From Lutraria lutraria (lineage: Eukaryota > Mollusca > Bivalvia > Venerida > Mactridae), in the NCBI GenBank assembly GCA_964023205.1, contig OZ026835.1, positions 35,509,380 through 35,573,379 on the forward strand: a stretch of 64,000 bases of DNA, given 5' to 3'. Positions 33,812 to 47,500 of the stretch are shown piece after piece (within the stretch, counting starts at the first letter, position 1; every line of letters starts with the position of its first letter). The notes under the pieces are model-generated. The model worked only from the letters and a program-made list of their open reading frames with translations, searched no databases and was not told the origin of the DNA. A program made the translations under genes and the position numbers.

Positions 33812-34880
33812 GACTTCTATGGGGTGCATATATGTATGGTCAAGCATGCCCAAATGATACGTTTTTGGCACGTGATTTTTATGGTGTGCATGTCGATATT
33901 GTCAAGCATACCGAAATGATACCTTTCTGTCGCGTGACTTCTATGGGGTGCATATATGTATGGTCAAGCATGCCCAAATGATACGTTTTTGGCACGTGAT
34001 TTTTATGGTGTGCATGTCGATATTGTCAAGCATACCGAAATGATACCTTTCTGTCGCGTGACTTCTATGGTGTGCATGTAGATATGGTCAATCACCCGAA
34101 ATTATACCTTTCAGTCGCGTGACTTCTACGGTGTGCATATATGTACGATCAGGTATCTCCAAATGATACGTTGTAGGCGCGTGACTTCTATGTCGTTCAT
34201 GTAGATATGGTCAAGTATCACGAAATTATACCTTTCTGTCGCGTGAATACTATGGTGTGCATATATGTATGATCAGGTTTCTCCAAATGATACGTAGTAG
34301 GCGCGTGACTTCAATGTTGTGCATGTAGATATTGTCAGCCATTCCGAAATTATACCTTTCAATCGCGTGACTTCTATGGTGTGCATATATGTATGATCAG
34401 GTATCTCCAAATGATACGTTGTAGGCGCGTGACTTCAATGTTGTGCATGTAGATATTGTCAGCCATTCCGAAATTATACCTTTCAATCGCGTGACTTCTA
34501 TGGTGTGCATATATGTATGATCAGGTATCTCCAAATGATGCGTTTTAGGCGCGTGACTTTTATGGTGTGCCTGTAGATATGGTGAATCATCCTGAAATTA
34601 TACCTTTCTGTCGCGTGACGTCTATGTTGTGCATGTAGACATAGTCAACCATCCCGAAATTATACGTTTCTGTCGCGTGACGTCTATGGTGTGCATATAT
34701 GCATGATCATATATCTCCAAATGATACATTTTAGGCGCGTGACTTCAATGGTGTGCATGTAGATATGGTCAAGCATCTCGAAATTAAACCTTTCTGTCGC
34801 GTGACTTCTATGGGGTGCATATATATATGATCAAGCATGCCCAAATGATACGTTTTTGGCGCGTGACTTCTATGGTGAGC
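33812..34880 (-). repeat. Array block repeated about 5.05 kb downstream
   Basis: This block recurs near-identically from about 38,873. ATGTACGATCAGGTATCTCC is at 34,141 and at 39,193 (offset 5,052), with the shared rare variants TATGTCGTTCATG and GCACGTGATTTTTATGG. Within the block a 124-125 base dimer is itself duplicated (33,812 and 33,937). After GAGCTAGTCG the first copy carries an extra duplicated piece of roughly 300 bases. Confidence 0.7.
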
Positions 34881-35599
34881 TAGTCGATATGGTCAAGCAT
34901 CCCGAAATTATACCTTTCTGTCGCGTGACGTCTATGTTGTGCATGTAGACATAGTCAACCATCCCGAAATTATATGTTTCTGTCGCGTGACTTCTATGGT
35001 GTGCATATAGGCATGATCATATATCTCCAAATGATACATTTTAGGCGCGTGACTTCAATGGTGTGCATGTAGATATGGTCAAGCATCTCGAAATTAAACC
35101 TTTCTGTCGCGTGACTTCTATGGGGTGCATATATATATGATCAAGCATGCCCAAATGATACGTTTTTGGCGCGTGACTTCTATGGTGAGTTAGTCGATAT
35201 GGTCAAGCATCCCGAAATTATACCTTTCTGTCGCGCGACTTCTATGGTGTTCATATATGTATGATCAAGTATCCCCAAATGATACGTTTAAGGCGCCTGA
35301 CTTAAATGGTGTGCATGTAGATATGGTCAAGGAACTCGAAATTCTACCTTTCTGTCCCGTGACTTCTATGTTGTGCATATATGTATGATCAAGTATCCCA
35401 AAATGATAAATTTTAGGCGCCTGACTGCTATGTTGTGCAAGTAGATATGGTCAAGCACAGCGAAATTATACCATTCTGTCGCGTGATTTCTATGGTGTGC
35501 ATATACATTTTGTATGACTTGGTATGATCAAGTATCTCCAAATGATACGTTATCAGCGCGTGACTTCTATGGTGTGCATGTAGATATGGTGAAGCATCT

Positions 35600-37595
35600 C
35601 GAAATTATACCTTTCTGTCGCGTGACTTCTATGGTGTGCATGAAGACATGGTCAACCATCCCGATGGTATAAGTTTCTGTTGCGTGACTTCTATGGTGTG
35701 CATATATGCATGATCAGATATCCCCAAATGATACATTTTAGGCGCGTGACGTCAATGGTGTGCATGTATATATGGTCAAGCATCTCGAAATTATACCTTG
35801 CTGTCGCGTGACTTCTATGGGTGCATATATGTATGATCAAGCATGCCCAAATAATACGTTTTTGGGGCGTGACTTCTATGGTATGCATGTCGATCTGGTG
35901 AAGCATCCCGAAATTATAACTTTCTGTCGCGTGACTTCTATGGTGTGCTTGTAGATATGGTCAATCACCCGAAATGATACCTTTCAGTCGCGTGACTTCT
36001 ATGGTGTACATATATGTATGATCAAGTATCCCCAAATGATACGTTTAAGGCGCCTGACTTAAATGGTGTGCATGTACTAATGGTCAATCATCCGATATTA
36101 TACCAATCTGTCGCGTGACTTCTATGGTGTGCATATACATTTTGTATGTATGATCAAGTATTTCCAAATGATACGTTATAGGCGCTTGACTTCTATGGTG
36201 TGCATGTAGATATGGTCAAGCATCCCCATATTATACCTATCTGTCGCGTGACTTCTATGGTGTGCATATGTGTATGATCAAGTATCCCCGAATGATACGT
36301 TTTAGGCGCGTGACTTCTATGATGTGCATGTAGATATTGTCAACCATCCCGAAATTATACCTTTCAGTCGCGTGACTTCTATGGTGTGCATATATGTTTG
36401 ATCAGGTATCTCCATATGATACCTTTCTGTCGCGTGACTTCTATGGTGTGCAGGTAGATGTGGTCAAGTATCACGAAATTATACCTTTCTGTCGCGAGAC
36501 AACTATGGTGTCCATATATGTATGATCAAGTATCCCCAAATGATACGTTTCAGGCGCGTGACTTCAATGTTGTGCATGTAGATATGGCCAAGCATCTCGA
36601 AATTATACATTTATGTCGCGTGACTTCTATGGTGTGCATGAAGACATGGTCAACCATCCCGATAGTATAAGTTTCTGTTGCGTGACTTCTATGGTGTGCA
36701 TATATGCATGATCAGATATCCGCAAATGATACATTTTAGGCGCGTGACGTCAATGGTGTGCATGTATATATGGTCAAGCATCTCGAAATTATACCTTGCT
36801 GTCGCGTGACTTCTATGGGTGCATATATGTATGATCAAGCATGCCCAAATAATACGTTTTTGGGGCGTGACTTCTATGGTATGCATGTCGATCTGGTGAA
36901 GCATCCCGAAATTATAACTTTCTATCGCGTGACTTCTATGGTGTACTTGTAGATATGGTCAATCACCCGAAATGATACGTTTCAGTCGCGTGACTTCTAT
37001 GGTGTACATATATGTATGATCAATTATCCCCAAATGATACGTTTAAGGCGCCTGACTTAAATGGTGTGCATGTACTAATGGTCAATCATCCGATATTATA
37101 CCAATCTGTCGCGTGACTTCAATGGTGTGCATATACATTTTGTATGTATGATCAAGTATCTCCAAATGATACGTTATAGGCGCTTGACTTCTATGGTGTG
37201 CATGTAGATATGGTCAAGCATCCCCATATTATACCTATCTGTCGCGTGACTTCTATGGTGTGCATATGTGTATGATCAAGTATCCCCGAATGATACGTTT
37301 TAGGCGCGTGACTTCTATGATGTGCATGTAGATATTGTCAACCATCCCGAAATTATACCTTTCAGTCGCGTGACTTCTATGGTGTGCATATATGTTTGAT
37401 CAGGTATCTCCAAATGATACCTTTCTGTCGCGTGACTTCTATGGTGTGCAGGTAGATGTGGTCAAGTATCACGAAATTATACCTTTCTGTCGCGAGACAA
37501 CTATGGTGTCCATATATGTATGATCAAGTATCCCCAAATGATACGTTTCAGGCGCGTGACTTCAATGGTGTGCATGTAGATATGGTCAAGCATCT
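35600..37595 (-). repeat. 998-bp higher-order repeat, two copies
   Basis: Two tandem units of 998 bases (16 monomers plus 6 bases from a longer CATATACATTTTGTATG variant). Landmarks ATGAAGACATGGTCAACC and CTTGCTGTCGCG recur at this offset, and three pairs of spurious open frames start exactly 998 apart (35,691/36,689; 35,760/36,758; 36,458/37,456). A handful of substitutions separate the copies. Confidence 0.85.
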
Positions 37596-40500
37596 CGAAA
37601 TTATACCTTTCTGTCGCGTGACTTCTATGTGGTGCATACAAATGTATATGTATGATCAACATGCCCAAATGATACGTTTTTGGGGCGTGACTTCTATGGT
37701 GTGCATGTCGATATTGTCAAGAATCCCGAAATTGTACCTTTCTGTCGCGTGACTTCTATGGTGTGCTTGTAGATATGATCAATCACCCGAAATGATACCT
37801 TTCAGATGCGTGACTTCTATGGTGTGCATATATGTATGATCAAGTATCCCCAAATGATACGTTTAAGGCGCCTGACTTAAATGGTGTGCATGTACTAATG
37901 GTCAATCATCCGAAATTATACCATTCTGTCGCGTGACTTCTATGGTGTGCATATATGTATGATCAAGTATCTCCAAATGATACATTTTAGACGCGTGACT
38001 TCAATGTTGTGCATGTAGATATTGTCAACCATCCCGAAATTATACATTTCAGTCGCGTGACTTCTATGGTGTGCATATATGTATGATCAGGTATCTCCAA
38101 ATGATACGTTGTAGGCGTGTGACTTCTATGGTGTGCAAGTAAATATAGTCAAGTATCGCGAAATTATACCTTTCTGTCGCGTGACTACTATGATGTGCAT
38201 ATATGTATGATCAAGTATCCCCAAATGATACGTTTAAGGCGCGTGACTTCAATGTTGTGCAAGGAAATGTGGTTAAACATCCCGGACTTATGCCCTTCAG
38301 TCGCTGACTTATATGGTGTGCATATATGTATTATCAAGTAACTCCTTATGATACCTTTTAGGCCCGTGACATCAATAGTGTGCATGTCGATATGGTCAAC
38401 CATCCCAAAATGATACCTTTCAGTCACGTGACTTCTATGGTGTGCATGTAGATATGGTCAAGCAACTCGAAATTATACCTTTCTGTCCCGTGACTTCTAT
38501 GGTGTGCATATATGTATGATCAAGTATCCCAAAATGATATATTTTAGGCGCCTGACTGCTATGTTGTGCATGTAGATATGGTCAAGCACAGCGAAATTAT
38601 ACCATTCTGTCGCGTGACTTCTATGGTGTGCATATGTGTATGATCAAGTATCCCCGAATGATACGTTTTAGGCGCGTGACTTCTATGGTGTGCATGTAGA
38701 TATGGTGAAGCATCTCGAAATTATACCTTTCTGTCGCGTGACAACTATGGTATGCATATATGTATGATCAAGTATCCCCATATGATACGTTTTAGGCACT
38801 TGACTTCAATGGTGTGCATGTAGATATGGTCAAGCATCTCGAAATTATACCTTTCTGTCGCGTGACTTTTATGGGGTGCATATATGTATGGTCAAGCATG
38901 CCCAAATGATACGTTTTTGGCACGTGATTTTTATGGTGGTCATGTCGATATCGTCAAGCATACCGAAATGATACCTTTCTGTCGCGTGACTTCTATGGGG
39001 TGCATATATGTATGGTCAAGCATGCCCAAATGATACGTTTTTGGCACGTGATTTTTATGGTGTGCATGTCGATATTGTCAAGCATACCGAAATGATACCT
39101 TTCTGTCGCGTGACTTCTATGGTGTGCATGTAGATATGGTCAATCACCCGAAATTATACCTTTCAGTCGCGTGACTTCTACGGTGTGCATATATGTACGA
39201 TCAGGTATCTCCAAATGATACGTTGTAGGCGCGTGACTTCTATGTCGTTCATGTAGATATGGTCAAGTATCACGAAATTATACCTTTCTGTCGCGTGAAT
39301 ACTATGGTGTGCATATATGTATGATCAGGTTTCTCCAAATGATACGTAGTAGGCGCGTGACTTCAATGTTGTGCATGTAGATATTGTCAGCCATTCCGAA
39401 ATTATACCTTTCAATCGCGTGACTTCTATGGTGTGCATATATGTATGATCAGGTATCTCCAAATGATACGTTGTAGGCGCGTGACTTCAATGTTGTGCAT
39501 GTAGATATTGTCAGCCATTCCGAAATTATACCTTTCAATCGCGTGACTTCTATGGTGTGCATATATGTATGATCAGGTATCACCAAATGATACGTTTTAG
39601 GCGCGTGACTTTTATGGTGTGCCTGTAGATATGGTGAATCATCTTGAAATTATACCTTTCTGTCGCGTGACGTTTATGTTGTGCATGTAGACATAGTCAA
39701 CCATCCCGAAATTATACGTTTCTGTCGCGTGACTTCTATGGTGTGCATATAGGCATGATCATATATCTCCAAATGATACATTTTAGGCGCGTGACTTCAA
39801 TGGTGTGCATGTAGATATGGTCAAGCATCTCGAAATTAAACCATTCTGTCGCGTGACTTCTATGGGGTGCATATATATATGATCAAGCATGCCCAAATGA
39901 TACGTTTTTGGCGCGTGACTTCTATGGTGAGCTAGTCGATATGGTCAAGCATCCCGAAATTATACCTTTCTGTCGCGCGACTTCTATGGTGTGCATGTAG
40001 ATATGTTCAATCACCCGAAGTGATACCTTTCAGCCGCGTGACTTCTATGGTGTTCATATATGTATGATCAAGTATCCCCAAATGATACGTTTAAGGCGCC
40101 TGACTTAAATGGTGTGCATGTAGATATGGTCAAGGAACTCGAAATTCTACCTTTCTGTCCCGTGACTTCTATGGTGTGCATATATGTATGATCAAGTATC
40201 CCAAAATGATATATTTTAGGCGCCTGACTGCCATGTTGTGCATGTAGATATGGTCAAGCACAGCGAAATTATACCATTCTGTCGCGTGATTTCTATGGTG
40301 TGCATATACATTTTGTATGACTTTGTATGATCAAGTATCTCCAAATGATACGTTATAAGCGCGTGACTTCTATGGTGTGCATGTAGATATGGTGAAGCAT
40401 CTCGAAATTATACCTTTCTGTCGCGTGACTTCTATGGTGTGCATGAAGACATGGTCAACCATCCCGATAGTATAAGTTTCTGTTGCGTGACTTCTATGGT

Positions 40501-40615
40501 GTGCATATATGCATGATCAGATATCCCCAAATGATACATTTTAGGCGCGTGACGTCAATGGTGTGCATGTATATATGGTCAAGCATCTCGAAATTATACC
40601 TTGCTGTCGCGTGAC

Positions 40616-42855
40616 TTCTATGGGGTGCATATATGTATGATCAAGCATGCCCAAATAATACGTTTTTGGGGCGTGACTTCTATGGTATGCATGTCGATCT
40701 GGTGAAGCATCCCGAAATTATAACTTTCTGTCACGTGACTTCTATGGTGTGCATGTAGATATGGTCAATCACCCGAAATGATACCTTTCAGTCGCGTGAC
40801 TTCTATGGTGTACATATATGTATGATCAAGTATCCCCAAATGATACGTTTAAGGCGCCTGACTTAAATGGTGTGCATATACTAATGGTCAATCATCCGAT
40901 ATTATACCAATCTGTCGCGTGACTTCTATGGTGTGTATATACATTTTGTATGTATGATCAAGTATCTCCAAATGATACGTTATAGGCGCTTGACTTCTAT
41001 GGTGTGCATGTAGATATGGTCAAGCATCCCCATATTATACCTATCTGTCGCGTGACTTTTATGGTGTGCATATGTGTATGATCAAGTATCCCCGAATGAT
41101 ACGTTTTAGACGCGTGACTTCTATGGTGTGCATGTAGATATTGTCAACCATCCCGAAATTATACCTTTCTGTCGCGTGACTTCTATGGTGTGCATATATG
41201 TTTGATCAGGTATCTACAAATGATACCTTTCTGTCGCGTGACTTCTATGGTGTGCAGGTAGATGTGGTCAAGTATCACGAAATTATACCTTTCTGTCGCG
41301 AGACAACTATGGTGTGCATATGTGTATGATCAAGTATCCCCAAATGATACGTTTCAGGCGCGTGATTTCAATGGTGTGCATGTAGATATGGTCAAGCATC
41401 TCGAAATTATACCTTTCTGTCGCGTGACTTCTATGTGGTGCATACAAATGTATATGTATAACCAAGCATGCCCAAATGATACGTTTTTGGGGCGTGACTT
41501 CTATGGTGTGCATGTCGATATTGTACCTTTCTGTCGCGTGACTTCTATGGTGTGCTTGTAGATATGGTCAATCACCCGAAATGATACCTTTCAGTCGCGT
41601 GACTTCTATGGTGTGCATATATGTATGATCAAGTATCCCCAAATGATACGTTTAAGGCGCCTGACTTAAATGGTGTGCAAGTACTAATGGTCAATCAACC
41701 GAAATTATACCATTCTGTCGCGTGACTTCTATGGGGTGCATATATGTATGATCAAGCATGCCCAAATAATACGTTTTTGGGGCGTGACTTCTATGGTATG
41801 CATGTCGATCTGGTGAAGCATCCCGAAATTATAACTTTCTGTCGCGTGACTTCTATGGTGTGCTTGTAGATATGGTCAATCACCCGAAATGATACCTTTC
41901 AGTCGCGTGACTTCTATGGTGTACATATATGTATGATCAAGTATCCCCAAATGATACGTTTAAGGCGCCTGACTTAAATGGTGTGCATGTACTAATGGTC
42001 AATCATCCGATATTATACCAATCTGTCGCGTGACTTCTATGGTGTGCATATACATTTTGTATGTATGATCAAGTATCTCCAAATGATACGTTATAGGCGC
42101 TTGACTTCTATGGTGTGCATGTAGATATGGTCAAGCATCCCCATATTATACCTATCTGTCGCGTGACTTTTATGGTGTGCATATGTGTATGATCAAGTAT
42201 CCCCGAATGATACGTTTTAGGCGTGTGACTTCTATGGTGTGCATGTAGATATTGTCAACCATCCCGAAATTATACCTTTCAGTCGCGTGACTTCTATGGT
42301 GTGCATATATGTTTGATCAGATATCTACAAATGATACCTTTCTGTCGCGTGACTTCTATGGTGTGCAGGTAGATGTGGTCAAGTATCACGAAATTATACC
42401 TTTCTGTCGCGAGACAACTATGGTGTGCATATGTTTATGATCAAGTATCCCCAAATGATACGTTTCAGGCGCGTGACTTCAATGGTGTGCATGTAGATAT
42501 GGTCAAGCATCTCGAAATTATACCTTTCTGTCGCGTGACTTCTATGTGGTGCATACAAATGTATATGTATAACCAAGCATGCCCAAATGATACGTTTTTG
42601 GGGCGTGACTTCTATGGTGTGCATGTCGATATTGTCAAGCATCCCGAAATTGTACCTTTCTGTCGCGTGACTTCTATGGTGTGCTTGTAGATATGGTCAA
42701 TCACCCGAAATGATACCTTTCAGTCGCGTGACTTCTATGGTGTGCATATATGTATGATCAAGTATCCCCAAATGATACGTTTAAGGCGCCTGACTTAAAT
42801 GGTGTGCATGTACTAATGGTCAATCATCCGAAATTATACCATTCTGTCGCGTGAC
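40616..42855 (-). repeat. 1,111-bp higher-order repeat, two copies
   Basis: TGGGGTGCATATATGTATG followed by the rare CCCAAATAATACG occurs at 40,621 and 41,732 (offset 1,111). The downstream landmarks at 40,948/42,059 and 41,262/42,373 share this offset. Copy 1 lacks 18 bases near 41,522 that copy 2 keeps. The unit is an expanded relative of the 998-bp repeat upstream. Confidence 0.85.
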
Positions 42856-44589
42856 TTCTATGGTGTGCATATATGTATGATCAAGTATCTCCAAATGATA
42901 CATTTTAGGCGCGTGACTTCTATGGTGTGCATGTAGATATGGTCAAGCATCACGAAATTATACCTTTCTGTCGTGTGACTACTATGGTGTGCATATATGT
43001 ATGATCAAGTATCCCCAAATGATACGTTTTAGGCGCGTGACTTCAATGTTGTGCATGTAGATGTGGTCAAACATCCCGGACTTATGCCCTTCAGTCGCTG
43101 ACTTAAATGGTTTGTATATTTGTATTATCAAGTAACTCCTAATGATACGTTTTAGGCGCGTGGCTTCAATGGTGTGCATGTCGATATGGTCAACCATCCC
43201 AAAATGATACCTTTCAGTCACGTGACTTCTATGGTGTGCATGTAGATATGGTCAAGCAACTCGAAATTATACCTTTCTGTCCCGTGACTTCTATGCTGTG
43301 CATATATGTATGATCAAGTATCCCCAAATGATATATTTTAGGCGCCTGACTGCTATGTTGTGCATGTAGATATGGTCAAGCACCGCGAAATTATACCATT
43401 CTGTCGCGTGACTTTTATTGGGTGCATATATTTAGATCAAGCATGCCCAAATGATACGTTTTAGGCGCCTGACTGCTATGTTGTGCATGTAGATAGGGTC
43501 AAACACAGCGAAATTATACCTTTCTGTCGCGTGACTTCTATGGGGTGCATATATGTATGATCAAGCATGCCCAAATGATACGTTGTAGGCGCGTGACTTC
43601 TATGGTGTGCATGTCGATATTGTCAAGCATCCCGAAATTATACTTTTCTGTCGCGTGACTTCTATGGTGTGTATGTAGATATGGTCAATCACCCGAAATG
43701 ATACCTTTCAGTCCCGTGACTTCTATGGTGTGCATATTTGTATGATCAAGTATCCATAAATGATACGTTTTAGGCGCTTGACTTAAATGGTGTGCATTTA
43801 CTAATGGTCAATCATCCGAAAGTATACCATTCTGTCGCGTGACTTCTATGGTGTGCATATATGTATGATCAAGTATCTCCAAATGATACGTCTTAGATGC
43901 GTGACTTCAATGTTGTGAATGTAGATATTGTCAACCATCCAGAAATTATACCTTTCAGTTGCGTGACTTCTATGGTGTGCATATATGTGTGATCAGGTAT
44001 CTCCAAATGATACGTTGTAGGCGCGTGACTACTATGGTGTGCAGGTAGATATGGTCAAGTATCACGAAATTATACCTGTCTGTTGCGTGACAACTATGGT
44101 GAGCATATATGTATGATCAAGTATCCCCAAATGATACGTTTTAGGCGCTTGACTTCAATGTTGTGCATGTAGATGAGGTCAAACCTCCCGGACTTATGCC
44201 CTTCAGTCTCTGACTTATATCGTGTGCACGTATGTATTATCAAGTAACTCCTAATGATACGTTTTAGGCGCGTGACTTCAATAGTGTGCATGTCGATAGG
44301 GTCAACCATCCCAAAATGATACATTTCAGTCACGTGACTTCTATGGTGTGCATGTAGATATAGTCAAGCAACTCGAAATTATACCTTTCTGTCCGGTGAC
44401 TTTTATGGTGTCCATATATGTATGATCAAGTATCCCAAAATGATATATTTTAGGCGCATGACTGCTACGTTGTGCATGTAGATATGGTCAAGCACAGCGA
44501 AATTATACCATTCTGTCGCGTGACTTCTATAGTGTGCATATACATTTTGTATGTATGATCAAGTATCTCAAAATGATACGTTATAGGCG

Positions 44590-47500
44590 CTTGACTTCTA
44601 TGGTCTGCATGTAGATATGGTCAAGCATCCCCATATTATACCTGTCTGTCGCGTGACTTCTATGGTGTGCATATGTGTATGATCAAGTATCCCCGAATGA
44701 TACGTTTTAGGCGCGTAACTTCTATGGTCTGCATGTAGATATGGTGAAGCATCTCGAAATTGTACCTTTCTGTCGCGTGACTTCTATGGGGTGCATATAT
44801 GTATGATCAAGCATGCCCAAATGATACGTTTTAGGCGCCTGACTGCTATGATGTGCACGTAGATATGGTGAAGCATCTCGAAATTATACCTTTCTGTCGC
44901 GTGACTTCTATGGTGTGCATGTAGACATGGTCAACCATCCCGAAATTATACCTTTCTGTCGCCTGACTTCTATGGTGTGCATATATGCATGATCAGATAT
45001 CTCCAAATGATACATTTTAGGCGCGTGACTTCAATGGTGTACATGTCGATATTGTCAACCATCCGGAAATTATACCTTTCAGTCGCGTGACTTCTATGGT
45101 GTGCATATATCTATGATCAAGTCTCCCCAAATGATAGATTTTAGTCGCGTGACTTCTATGGTGTGCATGTAGATATGGTAAATCACCCGAAATTATACGT
45201 TTCTGTCGCGTGACTTCTATGGTGTGCATATATGTATGATCAGGTATCTCCAAATGATACGTTGTAGGCGCGTGACTTCTATGGTGTGCATGTAGATATG
45301 GTCAAGTATCACGAAATTATACCTTTCTGTCGCGTGACAACTATGGTGTGCATATATGTATGATCAAGTATCCCCAAATGATACGTTTTAGGAGCGTGAC
45401 TTCTATGGTGTGCATGTAGATATGGTCAATCATCCCCATATTATACGTATTTGTCGCGTGAATTTCATGGTGTGCATATGTGTATGATCAAGTATCCCCG
45501 AATGATGCGTTTTTGGCGCCTGTCTTCTATGGTGTGCATGTAGATATGGTCAAGCATCTCGAAATTATACCTTTCTGTCGCGTGACTTCTATGGTGTGCA
45601 TGTAGATATGGTCAATCACCCGAAATGATACCTTTCATTCGCGTGACTTCTATGGGGTGCATATATGTATGATCAGGCATGCCCAAAAGATACGTTTTTG
45701 GCGCGTGACTTCTATGGTGTACATGTCGATATTGTCAAGCATCCCGAAATTATACCTTTCTGTCGCGTGACTTCTATGGTGTGCATGTAGATAAGGTCAA
45801 TCACCCGAAATGATACCTTTCAGTCGCGTGACTTCTATGGTGTGCATATATGTACGATCAAGTATCCCCAAATGATACGTTTAAGGCGCCTGACTTAAAT
45901 GGTGTGCATGTACTAATGGTCAATCCTCCGAAATTATACCATTCAGTCGCGTGACTTCTATGGTGTGCATATATGTATGATCAAGTATCTGCAAATGATA
46001 CGAATTAGATGCGTGACTTCAATGTTGTGCAGGTAGATATTGTCAACCATCCCGAAATTATACCTTTCAGTCGCGTGACTTCTATGATGTGCATATATGT
46101 ATGATCAGGTATCTCCAAATGATACGTTGTAGGCGCGTGACTTCTATGGTGTGCAGGTAGATATGGTCAAGTATCACGAAATTATACCTGTCTGTTGCGT
46201 GACAACTATGGTGTGCATATATGTATGATCAACTATCTCCAAATGATACGTTTAAGTGCGTGACTTCAATGTTGTGCATGTAGATGAGGTCAAACATCCC
46301 GGACTTATGCCTTTCAGTCGCTGACTTCTATGGAGTGCATATATGTATTATCAAGTAACTCCTAATGATACCTTTTAGGCGCGTGACTTCAATAGTGTGC
46401 ATGTCGATATGGTCAACCATCCCAAAATGATACCTTTCAGTCACGTGACTTCTATGGTGTGCATGTAGATATGGTCAATTAACTCGAAATTATACCTTTC
46501 TGTCCCGTGACATCTATGGTGTGCATATATGTATGATCAAGTATCCCAAAATGATATATTTTAGGCGCCTGACTGCTATGTTGTGCATGTAGATATGGTC
46601 AAGCACAGCGAAATTATACCATTCTGTCGCGTGACTTCTATGGTGTGCATATACATTTCGTATGTATGATCAAGTATCTCCAAATGATACGTTATAGGCG
46701 CTTGACTTCAATGACGTGCATGTAGATATGGTCAAGCATCCCCAAATTATACCTATCTGTCGCGTGACTTCTATGGTGTGCATATGTGTATGACCAAGTA
46801 TCCCCGAATGATACGTTTTAGGCGCGTGACTTCTATGGTGTGCATGTAGATATGGTGAAGCATCTCGAAATTATACCTTTCTGTCGCGTGACTTCTATGG
46901 TGTGCATGTAGACATGGTCAACCATCCCGAAATAATAAGTTTCTGTCGCATGACTTCTATGGTGTGCATATATGCATGATCAGATATCTCCAAATGATAC
47001 ATTTTAGGCGCGTGACTTCAATGGTGTGCATGTATATATGGTCAAGCATCTCGAAATTATACCTTTCTGTCGCGTGACTTCTATGGGGTGCATATATGTA
47101 TGATCAAGCATGCCCAAATGATACGTTTTTAGCGCGTGACTTCTATGGTGTGCATATCGATATTGTCAAGCATCCCGAAATTATACATTTCTGTCGCGCG
47201 ACTTCTATGGTGTGCATGTAGATATGGTCAATCACCCGAAATTATACCTTTCAGTCGCGTGACTTCTATGGTGTGCATATATGTATGATCAAGCATGCCC
47301 AAATGATACGTTTTTGGCGCGTGACTTCTATGGTGTGCATGTCGATATTGTCAAGCATCCCGAAATTATACCTTTCTGTCGCGTGACTTCTATGGTGTGC
47401 ATATATGTATGATCAAGTATCTCCAAATGATACGTTTTAGACGCGTGACTTCAATGGTGTGCATGTAGATATTGCCATCCATCCCGAAATTATACCTTTC